Source of the DNA: Cellulomonas biazotea
Lineage (GTDB): Bacteria > Actinomycetota > Actinomycetes > Actinomycetales > Cellulomonadaceae
Assembly (NCBI RefSeq): GCF_004306155.1
Contig: NZ_BIMR01000038.1
Location: 42,766 to 106,765 of the forward strand
Direction: 5' to 3'
Length of the DNA stretch: 64,000 nucleotides
Position numbers and translations under genes: made by a program. The notes beneath the pieces were generated by a model. The model saw only the letters and a program-made list of their open reading frames with translations. It was not told the DNA's origin and ran no database searches. This document shows, one piece after another, positions 43,036-50,668 of the stretch (positions within the stretch are counted from its first letter, which is position 1; the number at the start of each line of letters is the position of its first letter).

Positions 43036-44285
43036 CCGACGTGCGGGCGCGGGCGGCGGCCGAGCGCGCCGCCCGCGACTCGTACGGTCGGCTCGTCGCG
43101 CTGCTCGCCGCGCAGGCCGGGAACGTCGCCCTCGCGGAGGACGCCCTGGCAGACGCGTTCGAGGAGGCGCTGACGCGCTGGCCGGACGCCGGTGTGCCGC
43201 GCAACCCCGATGCCTGGCTGCTGACCGTGGCCCGCAACCGGATCCGTGACGTGTGGCGGTCGGCGGCGCACCGGCGTTCCGTCCCGCTGCCTGACGGTTC
43301 GGCGGGTGCGGCGCCCGACGGTGCGCGTGGCCGGGCCGTCGGGGACCCGCCCGCCGTCGACCCGTTCGCGGACGTCGACCCGTTCGCGATCCCGGACCGT
43401 CGGCTGGCGCTGCTGTTCGTGTGCGCGCACCCGGCGATCGCGGCGGACGTCCGGACGCCGCTCATGCTGCAGACGGTGCTGGGGCTGGGCTCGGCGCAGG
43501 TCGCGACGGCGTTCGCGGTGCCGCCGGCGGCGATGCAGCAGCGGCTCGTGCGGGCCAAGCGGCGCATCGCGGACGCCCGGATCCCGTTCGTCGTCCCGGA
43601 CCGCGCGGCGATGGCGGAGCGGCTGCCGCCGGTGCTGGAGGCGGTGTACGGGTGCGCGGCGCTGACGTGGCGGCAGGACGGCCGCGACCTGGCGGGGGAG
43701 GCGCAGCACCTCGCGGTGACGCTGGCCGTGCTGCTGGAGGACGAGCCGGAGGCGTGGGCGCTCGCGGCGCTCGTCACGTTGTCGCTGGCCCGGCGCCGGA
43801 CGGGTCCGTTCGTGCCGCTGGACGAGCAGGACCCGGCGGGGTGGGACGAGCATCTGGTGGCGGAGGGGGAGGCGTACCTGCGGCGTGCGTACCGGCCGGG
43901 CCCGCCGGGTCGGTTCCGGCTGGAGGCCGCGATCCAGGCGGTGCACACGGACCGGCGCCGTTCGGGCGCGACGGACTGGGCGGCGCTGCGGACGCTCTAC
44001 GTGGCGCTCGACGCGGTCGCGCCGAGCCTGGGCGGGCGGGTCGCGCTCGCGGCGGTGGTGGGGCGGCTCGACGGTCCCGAGGCGGGGCTGGCGGCACTGC
44101 CTGCGGAGCCGTCGCCAGCGTTCCAGCCCTGGTGGGCGGTGCGTGCGGACCTGCTGGCGCGGGCCGGACGACGGGACGAGGCGGTGGCGGCGTTCGGGCG
44201 GGCGGCCGCGCTGGCGGACGACCCGGCGGTGCGCGACCACCTGGCGACGTGGGCTCGGGTCACGGCCGCGGGTGGCCCGACCTGA
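43032..44285 (+). CDS. ECF42-type RNA polymerase sigma factor
   Basis: 417 residues from GTG 43032. Region 2 is seen as DSYGRLVALLAAQAGNVALAEDALADAFEEALTRWP and NPDAWLLTVARNRIRDVWR. Region 4 reads LMLQTVLGLGSAQVATAFAVPPAAMQQRLVRAKRRI. A C-terminal extension of about 200 residues follows (EDEPEAWALAALVTLSLARRRTG, then DWAALRTLYVALDAVAPSLGGRVALA). It is TPR/SnoaL-unlike and typical of ECF42 (DUF6596). No anti-sigma gene is adjacent, in keeping with ECF42, where the extension itself is thought to control activity. Confidence 0.9.
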   Translation: MTDVRARAAAERAARDSYGRLVALLAAQAGNVALAEDALADAFEEALTRWPDAGVPRNPDAWLLTVARNRIRDVWRSAAHRRSVPLPDGSAGAAPDGARGRAVGDPPAVDPFADVDPFAIPDRRLALLFVCAHPAIAADVRTPLMLQTVLGLGSAQVATAFAVPPAAMQQRLVRAKRRIADARIPFVVPDRAAMAERLPPVLEAVYGCAALTWRQDGRDLAGEAQHLAVTLAVLLEDEPEAWALAALVTLSLARRRTGPFVPLDEQDPAGWDEHLVAEGEAYLRRAYRPGPPGRFRLEAAIQAVHTDRRRSGATDWAALRTLYVALDAVAPSLGGRVALAAVVGRLDGPEAGLAALPAEPSPAFQPWWAVRADLLARAGRRDEAVAAFGRAAALADDPAVRDHLATWARVTAAGGPT

Positions 44286-44453
44286 GACCGAATCGTCCGA
44301 ATCCTTTCAGTCCGGCGAGACATCGGTGCAGGTCAGCGCCCTGAAGCGAATCCGACAACGGTCTCAGGTCAAGGATTACTTGCCGGTCAGTAAGGACTCC
44401 CATTACGGTCGGGCGCCGGACGGAACGAGTCGCCGCCGACGTGCGCAGTGTCG

Positions 44454-44465
44454 TGACACGTGTCA
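44454..44465. promoter_or_regulatory. Palindrome upstream of the GH16 gene
   Basis: TGACACGTGTCA is a perfect 12-bp palindrome 58 nt upstream of the glucanase start. It could be an operator for a sugar-responsive repressor; no matching regulator lies nearby. Confidence 0.35.
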
Positions 44466-44523
44466 GCAGGCGACGCCGACCGCCCGGCTCCGCCCGCATC
44501 GCCGACCGGTTCCAGGAGGCACC

Positions 44524-45795
44524 ATGCAGCACGCACAGCCACGCACGACCACCCGGGCACGAGGACTCGCCGCCGCGTTCGGCGCCGCCGCACTCCTCGC
44601 CAGCGCCCTCGTCGCGACCGCCCCCGCGGCACCCGCGAACGCCGCCGTCGGCGACATCATCTGGGCCCAGGAGTTCAACGGCGCCTCCGGCTCGGCCCCC
44701 GACTCGTCGGTCTGGAGCTACGACACCGGCGCCGGCGGCTGGGGCAACGCCGAGCTGCAGAGCTACACGACGTCCCGCAACAACTCCGCGCTCGACGGCC
44801 AGGGCAACCTCGTCATCACCGCCCGCCGCGAGGGCGACGGCTCGTACACGTCCGCGCGTCTGCAGAGCAACGACAAGTTCGAGGTGAAGTACGGGCGCGT
44901 CGAGGCCCGCATCCAGATCCCCCGCGGCCAGGGCATCTGGCCCGCGTTCTGGATGCTCGGCGCCGACTTCCCCCAGAACTCGTGGCCGTCCTCCGGCGAG
45001 ATCGACATCATGGAGAACGTCGGCAAGGAGCCGCACCGCGTCTACGGCACCGTGCACGGCCCCGGCTACTCCGGCGGCGGCGGCATCACGGGCGCCTACC
45101 AGCACCCGCAGAACTGGTCCTTCGCCGACACGTTCCACACCTTCGCCGTCGACTGGAAGCCCGGCTCCATCGAGTGGTCCGTCGACGGCAACGTCTTCCA
45201 CCGCGTCACCACCGCCAGCGTCGGCGGCAACGCGTGGGTGTTCGACAAGGCGTACTTCCTCATCCTCAACGTCGCGGTCGGCGGCCAGTGGCCCGGCTAC
45301 CCCGACGGCACCACCCAGTTCCCGCAGCAGATGAAGGTCGACTACGTCCGCGTCTACGACAACGGCTCGGGCACCGGCGGGGGCGGCGGTGGCGGCGGCT
45401 CGCTGCCGACCGGCACGGGGACGCTCAAGGTCGCGAACAGCCTGTGCCTCGACGTCCCGTGGGCGCAGACGCACGACGGCAACCCGATCCAGGTCGTCGG
45501 CTGCAACGGCAACGCCGCCCAGCAGTGGACGCGTGGCTCCGACGGCACGGTCCGCGCGCTCGGCAAGTGCCTCGACGTCAGCGGCGGCGGGACGGCCAGC
45601 GGCACGGTCGTCCAGCTCTGGACGTGCAACGGCACGGGCGCCCAGAGGTGGACCTACGACTCCGCGACCCGCGCGCTGAAGAACCCGCAGTCCGGGCGGT
45701 GCCTCGACGCCGTGGGCGGGGCCCCGCTGCACGACGGCCAGCGCGTCCAGGTGTGGGACTGCAACCGCACCGCGGCCCAGCAGTGGTACCTGTGA
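44524..45795 (+). CDS. Secreted GH16 beta-1,3-glucanase with CBM13
   Basis: 423 residues from ATG 44524, with CAGGAGG upstream. A Sec signal peptide (TTTRARGLAAAFGAAALLASALVATAPAAPANA in part) likely ends after residue 40. The GH16 domain (about 43-283) has GEIDIMENVG, with nucleophile Glu159, Asp161 and acid/base Glu164, and IWPAFWMLG before it. A Gly-rich linker (about 287-297) leads to a ricin-type beta-trefoil CBM13 (about 300-423) with repeated Q-x-W motifs (AAQQWTRG, AQRWTYD, AAQQWYL). It should cleave laminarin-like beta-1,3-glucans outside the cell, the domain order known from cellulolytic actinomycetes. It is monocistronic. Confidence 0.95.
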   Translation: MQHAQPRTTTRARGLAAAFGAAALLASALVATAPAAPANAAVGDIIWAQEFNGASGSAPDSSVWSYDTGAGGWGNAELQSYTTSRNNSALDGQGNLVITARREGDGSYTSARLQSNDKFEVKYGRVEARIQIPRGQGIWPAFWMLGADFPQNSWPSSGEIDIMENVGKEPHRVYGTVHGPGYSGGGGITGAYQHPQNWSFADTFHTFAVDWKPGSIEWSVDGNVFHRVTTASVGGNAWVFDKAYFLILNVAVGGQWPGYPDGTTQFPQQMKVDYVRVYDNGSGTGGGGGGGGSLPTGTGTLKVANSLCLDVPWAQTHDGNPIQVVGCNGNAAQQWTRGSDGTVRALGKCLDVSGGGTASGTVVQLWTCNGTGAQRWTYDSATRALKNPQSGRCLDAVGGAPLHDGQRVQVWDCNRTAAQQWYL

Positions 45796-45831
45796 CCTCC
45801 CGGTGAGGACCCCGCGGGGCGGGGGCGCCGG

Positions 45832-46734
45832 TCAGCGGTCGCCCTCGCCCCGCGGTCCGTCGGCGGGCCGACCGGAAGGCGCGTCCGTCGGCACGTCCGG
45901 CCAGCGGTCGACCGACCACAGGCCGTCGTCCAGGTCGAGCGCACGGGCCCCCGCGACGAGCCGCGCCACCACCGGGTCGTCGAGCGCCTCCGGGCCCTCG
46001 TGCTGCGCGAAGTAGTCCGCCAGGAACGCCGCGAGCGTGTCGCCCGTGACCCCCGGGTTCGCGTCGAGCCGCAGCAGCAGCATCCCCTCGACGCGGGGCG
46101 TGCCCGGCCCGAGCGACGGCTGGACGTACGGCAGCGGCACCAGCCGGGCGCCGTGCCGGCCGTAGAACCTCAGCCGCGCGACGGGGTCGCCCTGCGTCTC
46201 GTCGGCCGGCCAGTGCCGCGGGTCGTCGACCTCCGCGACGACGAGCGCCCCCGGCGACGCGCCCGCCCACCGGGGCAGGATCTCGCTGACCAGCCGCGCC
46301 CCGAGCCCCGTCCCGCGCGTGCGCGGGTCGACCGCCAGGTACGTGAGCAGCAGCGCGCGCCGGTCCGCGTACCAGCCGCCCAGCATGAGCCCGACCGCCC
46401 GGCCGTCGGCCAGGACGACGAGCGACGGCTCCGCGTCGGGCCCGGTGAACGTCGCGCGCACCTCGTCGCGCGACATGAGCTCCTCGGGCCGGAACGTCGG
46501 CTCGAGCAGCCGCCGGTACACGTCGACGAGCTCGGCGTCGGTGAGGTCGGCGAGGGACGTCTCGACCAGGACGGGCTCGCGGGGTGCGTCCCCGGCGGCG
46601 GTCCCGACCCCGTCCGTGCCCGGCTCCGCAGCGGTGACGACCGGCGCGCCGGTCTCGTCGCGGCCTGCGCCGGACGCGTCCGGTCCGGGGACGCGCGGGA
46701 CAGGGCCGTCCTCGCTCGCGCGGTCCGGAGCCAT
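45832..46734 (-). CDS. GNAT-family acetyltransferase
   Basis: 300 residues from ATG 46734 (complement); an upstream ATG 46770 is possible. After about 70 disordered Ala/Gly/Pro/Asp-rich residues the GNAT core begins (LADLTDAELVDVYRRLLEPTF). The acetyl-CoA loop is LLTYLAVDPRTRGTGLGARLVSEIL (R/Q-x-x-G-x-G). Further core strands are PGALVVAEVDDP and RLRFYGRHGARLVPLPY. The C-terminal 70 residues are an added helix-rich part. The acceptor cannot be inferred; neighbours are unrelated. Confidence 0.82.
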   Translation of the reverse strand: MAPDRASEDGPVPRVPGPDASGAGRDETGAPVVTAAEPGTDGVGTAAGDAPREPVLVETSLADLTDAELVDVYRRLLEPTFRPEELMSRDEVRATFTGPDAEPSLVVLADGRAVGLMLGGWYADRRALLLTYLAVDPRTRGTGLGARLVSEILPRWAGASPGALVVAEVDDPRHWPADETQGDPVARLRFYGRHGARLVPLPYVQPSLGPGTPRVEGMLLLRLDANPGVTGDTLAAFLADYFAQHEGPEALDDPVVARLVAGARALDLDDGLWSVDRWPDVPTDAPSGRPADGPRGEGDR

Positions 46735-46855
46735 GCCCTGATCCTCACCCCGACCGGGCCCGGCGTCCACGACCGCGGCCGGTCGTCACCCGCGCGCGGT
46801 CCTGCCCGACCACGGCCGCCGTGCGGCGTCGTCCCCGCGGGGGACACTGGGCGTC

Positions 46856-47464
46856 GTGCTCGACCGCTACGACGGCCACATCCTGGGATTCGCGACGGCC
46901 GACGGCCGCCGGGTCGTCGTCGGCCGCTGGCTCCGCTCCCCGTGGCCGCCGTTCGCCGACGTCATGACGCAGGACACCGACGGCCTGCGCACGCTCGTCG
47001 CCCCGACGCGCGCGGTCGCCGACGAGGTCGCGGCCACGTACGTCTTCGACGAGGTCGTCGTCGAGCCGGTGCGCGTGACCTGCGACGCCGCCGCGCGGCA
47101 GTGGCGCATCGTCGCCGGACCGCTCGAGGCCGACGTGACGATCGGCGGCCGCACGTCGCTCGGGCTGCTCCTGTCGGCCCTGCCCCGGGCGCTGACCCGG
47201 TCGCGCGCGTTCGCGTCGGCCGCCGACCCGGTGGCCCGCCTGCTGCTCCCCGGGGTCCGCACCCGAGGCTCCGCCGGGGCGGGGCGGCGCGAGTGGTACG
47301 GGGCGGGGGACCAGCACGCGGTCGTGGACGTGCACGCCCGGTGGGACGGCGTGCCGTGCGGAGCGCTCCTGCCGACCGTCCCGCCGGTCGGCTTCGGCTT
47401 CTCGTCGGTGCCGCGACAGCCGACGGTCACGACGGTCCGGACGACGATCGCGACGCCGCGGTAG
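46856..47464 (+). CDS. Conserved hypothetical protein
   Basis: 202 residues from GTG 46856. It begins VLDRYDGHILGFATADGRRVVVGRWLRSPWPPFADVMTQDTDG and continues through VFDEVVVEPVRVTCDAAARQWRIVAGPLEADVTIGGRTSLG, alternating strands like a beta-rich cytoplasmic domain. There is no signal peptide or membrane segment. GC bias at third positions supports coding. I do not recognise the family, and the divergent GNAT gene and downstream hypothetical gene give no clue. Confidence 0.65.
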   Translation: MLDRYDGHILGFATADGRRVVVGRWLRSPWPPFADVMTQDTDGLRTLVAPTRAVADEVAATYVFDEVVVEPVRVTCDAAARQWRIVAGPLEADVTIGGRTSLGLLLSALPRALTRSRAFASAADPVARLLLPGVRTRGSAGAGRREWYGAGDQHAVVDVHARWDGVPCGALLPTVPPVGFGFSSVPRQPTVTTVRTTIATPR

Positions 47465-47628
47465 CGGCGGTGCCGGGCGCCGGCCGTTCCCGCGCCCGCG
47501 GACCCGCCGGTCAGGTCCAGGCGCCGGCGCCGCGTCGTCGCGGCTCACCGCACGCTACTGCGGCGCGGACGGGTGACGGCAGGGGGTGACGCAGCTGGTC
47601 GGGACGGCGACGTCTTAGGCTCGCGGCC

Positions 47629-48387
47629 GTGATCACCCGCACGGGCACGGTCTCGGCCGACTACTCGCAGATCGAGCTCCACCTGGACTGCGACGGCGAG
47701 GAGCCGTCCGCCGCGGACCTCGGCGCGGTCGAGAACAGCCCGGGCCTGGTGAACGCGGGCGACTGGCTCACGCTCACGACGGCCCGCCAGTACGGCCAGG
47801 TGCCGGTCGAGGTGCAGGTGCACCTGGGCGCGGTTCCGCTCGACCCGGCGTGGGACGCGGTGCACGAGGCCTCGATGCCGGTGGGCGTCGGTGCGACGGT
47901 CGTGGGCTGGGCCGGCGAGGGCGACGCCGTGGAGGTCCCCGTGCCGGCCGCGGGGCTGCACCGGGTGCGGTTCGTCGTCGTCGACGGGCAGGCGGGCTCG
48001 GACTGGTTCCGCGACCCCGCGCGCGACGACGAGCAGCCGGTCGAGCGCTACCTCCTGCAGCTGTGGCCTGAGCCCGCCCCGCGGGGTCCCCACGTCGTCG
48101 CGACCGTGCCGTGGGCGCAGTACTGGGCGTTCGGCCCGGACGCGGCTCGGCTGGTCGCGGCGCTCGCGCACGTGCCCGACCCCGAGCGGCTCGTCGCCCT
48201 GGTGGATGCCGCCCTCGTCGCGCACCCGGACGTGGCCGCCCATCTGCGTGCGGGCGACGAGACGTACACGACGGGCATCGTGCGGTACGCGCAGGAGCTG
48301 TTCCGGGAGACGTACGCGATGGGCGTCTACGTCGAGCAGCGCGCCGACCACGAGGGGCTGCGGCGTCTCATCCGCTCACGCGCCTGA
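47629..48387 (+). CDS. Conserved hypothetical protein
   Basis: 252 residues from GTG 47629. The N-terminal half is beta-rich (ITRTGTVSADYSQIELHLDCDGE, then WLTLTTARQYGQVPVEVQVHLG), with LHRVRFVVVDGQAGSDWF in the middle, resembling small competence-like or ATPase-partner domains without a clear match. The C-terminal half is helical (DAARLVAALAHVPDPERLVALVDAALVAHPDVAAHL). No catalytic motif is seen. The stop lies inside a 16-bp tandem repeat. Confidence 0.65.
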   Translation: MITRTGTVSADYSQIELHLDCDGEEPSAADLGAVENSPGLVNAGDWLTLTTARQYGQVPVEVQVHLGAVPLDPAWDAVHEASMPVGVGATVVGWAGEGDAVEVPVPAAGLHRVRFVVVDGQAGSDWFRDPARDDEQPVERYLLQLWPEPAPRGPHVVATVPWAQYWAFGPDAARLVAALAHVPDPERLVALVDAALVAHPDVAAHLRAGDETYTTGIVRYAQELFRETYAMGVYVEQRADHEGLRRLIRSRA

Positions 48388-48461
48388 CCTCGGCCGCGCC
48401 TGACCTCGGCCGCGCCCGACCTCGGCCGCGCCCGACCTCGGCCGCGCCCGACCTCAGCCGG
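48382..48461. repeat. Five tandem copies of a 16-bp unit at two converging gene ends
   Basis: Unit GCCTGACCTCGGCCGC is repeated five times with one to three changes, covering the stop of the plus-strand gene and ending in the 3' end of the minus-strand gene. The two units share GGCCGAGG-type half-symmetry, so transcripts could form hairpins and the array may act as a bidirectional terminator. Confidence 0.75.
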
Positions 48462-48846
48462 GCAACCCGTCGATGTGGAACGGGTCGCCCGTGAACGGGG
48501 CGAGCGTGGCGGGCGCGGGGAACGGCAGGACCCACGTCGTCACGGCGACGTCGACCGCACCGAAGTCGTCCGTCCCGACGACCACGCGGTCGGTCGCGAC
48601 CTCGGAGATCCGCACGCGCACGACCCGGCCGTCGTCGAGCGTGAGCTGCCACCGGTCGGCGAGCCAGTGCAGCCCGTGCGCGTCGAGGGCCTCCTCGGCG
48701 TCGTGCCAGTCGACGACGCCGGTGAGCTCGCGGCCGATCCGGTCGACGGCGACGAAACCGTCGCCGTCGACCCGGACCCAGCCGAGCAGCTCACGGTCGC
48801 CGGACCGGCGGTGCTCGATCCAGTCGGGGGTGCCGGGACCGCTCAT
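48454..48846 (-). CDS. Hypothetical protein in the exporter operon
   Basis: 130 residues from ATG 48846 (complement); the start overlaps the exporter stop as TGATG. The sequence DWIEHRRSGDRELLGWVRVDGDGFVAVDRIGRELTGVVDWHDAEEALDAHGLHWLADRWQLTLDDGRVVRVRISEV alternates short strands and a helix, with many conserved-looking Trp and Asp residues. It has no membrane segment. I do not recognise it. The coupling suggests it is made together with the exporter. Its 3' end reaches the tandem repeat. Confidence 0.65.
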   Translation of the reverse strand: MSGPGTPDWIEHRRSGDRELLGWVRVDGDGFVAVDRIGRELTGVVDWHDAEEALDAHGLHWLADRWQLTLDDGRVVRVRISEVATDRVVVGTDDFGAVDVAVTTWVLPFPAPATLAPFTGDPFHIDGLPG

Positions 48847-50336
48847 CAGTGGTGCGACCCCGGTTCGGCGACGAACGGCTTCGCGGGGACGAGCAGGGCG
48901 ACGGGCACCGTGACGAGCGACAGCACGGCACCGACGAGGAACGCGCTGTGCACGCCCCCGGCGACCGAGGCCGTCGCGGTCGCGCCCCCGTCCGCCAGGG
49001 CGGCGGACTGCGCGGTGAGCACGGTGACGAACAGCGCGGTCCCGGCGGCGCCGGCGACCTGCTGCAGCGTCCCCACGACGGCCGACCCGTGCGAGTACCG
49101 GTGCGCGGGCAGCGACCCGAGCGCGGACGTGAACAGCGGCGTGAACATCAGCGCGAGCCCGGCGGACATCGTCATGTGCGCGGCGAGCACCCACCACGGC
49201 GAGGAGTCCGGCTGCAGCAGGACGAAGCCCCAGAACGCGAGGCTCAGCGCGACCGCACCCGGGATGAGCAGCGGGCGCGGGCCGAGCCGGTCGTACGCGC
49301 GCCCGACGCCCGGCGCGAGCAGGCCCATGAGCAGCCCGCCCGGCAGGAGCAGCAGCCCGGTCTGCAGCGTCGTCAGGCCGAGGACGGTCTGCGCGTAGAT
49401 GGGCAGCAGGATGATGACGCCGAACAGCGACACCATGAGCCCGGCGAGCAGCGCGACCGACACGGCGAACGTGCGGGACGAGAAGACGCGCAGGTCGAGC
49501 AGGGCGTCGTCGACCTTCGCGAGCGACCGCTGCCGCAGGACGAACGCGACGAGCGTCACGACGCCGACGCCGATCGCGACCCACGTCGCGGGGGCGACAC
49601 CGCCGTCGGTGATCTCGCCGAGGCCCGACAGCCCGTAGACGATCCCGCCGAACCCGAGCGCGGACAGGATCACGGAGACGACGTCGACCTTCGCGTAGCG
49701 CGGCTCGGTGACGTTCGGCAGGCGGGTCGCGCCGAGGACGATCGCGGCGATCGCGATGGGCAGGACCAGCCCGAACATCCACCGCCAGCTCAGCACCGAC
49801 AGGATCAGGCCGGAGATCGTCGGGCCGATGGCGGGCGCGACGGAGATGACGACCGAGATGTTGCCCATCGTGCGGCCGCGCGACGCGACCGGGGTGACCG
49901 TCATGACGGTCGTCATGAGCAGCGGCAGCATGATCGCGGTGCCGACGGCCTGCACGATGCGCCCGGACAGCAGGACGACGAACCCGGGGGCGAGCGCGCA
50001 GATCAGCGTGCCGAGCGCGAACATGCCCATGGCCAGCAGGAACGCGGGCCGCGTCGTGATGCGCTGCAGCACGAACCCGGTGACGGGGATGACGACGGCC
50101 ATCGTCAGCATGAACGCGGTGGTCAGCCACTGCGCGGTCGACGCGGTGATCGACAGGTCCGTCATGAGCCGCGGCAGCGCGACGCCCATGATCGTCTCGT
50201 TGAGGATGACGACGAACGTCGAGACGAGCAGCACCGTGACCGCGAGGCGGTCGCGCGGGTTCATGCGGTCGGCGCTCGCGGCTGCCCCGCCGGCGGCGGG
50301 GTCGTCGCGCAGCGGTGCGGTCGAGGTCTCGGTCAC
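48846..50336 (-). CDS. DHA2-type MFS drug exporter
   Basis: 496 residues from GTG 50336 (complement). About 14 transmembrane segments are present, typical of the DHA2 (EmrB/QacA) branch. The motif-C-like start VTVLLVSTFVVILNETIMGVALPRL, then TAQWLTTAFMLTMAVVIPVTGFVLQR, and GRIVQAVGTAIMLPLLMTTVM with the downstream RGRTMGNISVVISVAPAIGPTISGLIL are diagnostic. It uses the proton gradient to export drugs or metabolites. No TetR-type regulator gene is adjacent. It is divergent from narG across 332 nt. Confidence 0.92.
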   Translation of the reverse strand: MTETSTAPLRDDPAAGGAAASADRMNPRDRLAVTVLLVSTFVVILNETIMGVALPRLMTDLSITASTAQWLTTAFMLTMAVVIPVTGFVLQRITTRPAFLLAMGMFALGTLICALAPGFVVLLSGRIVQAVGTAIMLPLLMTTVMTVTPVASRGRTMGNISVVISVAPAIGPTISGLILSVLSWRWMFGLVLPIAIAAIVLGATRLPNVTEPRYAKVDVVSVILSALGFGGIVYGLSGLGEITDGGVAPATWVAIGVGVVTLVAFVLRQRSLAKVDDALLDLRVFSSRTFAVSVALLAGLMVSLFGVIILLPIYAQTVLGLTTLQTGLLLLPGGLLMGLLAPGVGRAYDRLGPRPLLIPGAVALSLAFWGFVLLQPDSSPWWVLAAHMTMSAGLALMFTPLFTSALGSLPAHRYSHGSAVVGTLQQVAGAAGTALFVTVLTAQSAALADGGATATASVAGGVHSAFLVGAVLSLVTVPVALLVPAKPFVAEPGSHH

Positions 50337-50668
50337 AGGGGCACCTGGCTTCCGGGGGGACGGTCGGGAGTGGTGTCGCACGCGTCGGCGCGGACGGCGT
50401 CGACGGTGGAGCGTCCAGTGTGTTCGAGGGGTCTGACACGGTCGACGCAAATACGCCACCGGCAGACGGGCCTCTCCCTGACCGACCGCCCACCACCGTG
50501 CAACTCATCGGCCCCCGTCGACCTTCCCGCCCGCGCGACGCGGCCCCGCGTTGTCCGCGCGACCCCGTCATGACGACCGAAGAAGCACCCCACGCGGTCA
50601 CGATCACGGGGTCGACGGGGATCGCGGTCCGGGTGGCGGGAGCGCGGGGCGTCGGGCAGGGTCGGGCC
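50337..50668. other. Intergenic region between exporter and nar operon
   Basis: 332 nt holding two divergent promoters. I find no convincing Crp/FNR-type palindrome and no small gene. Confidence 0.45.
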
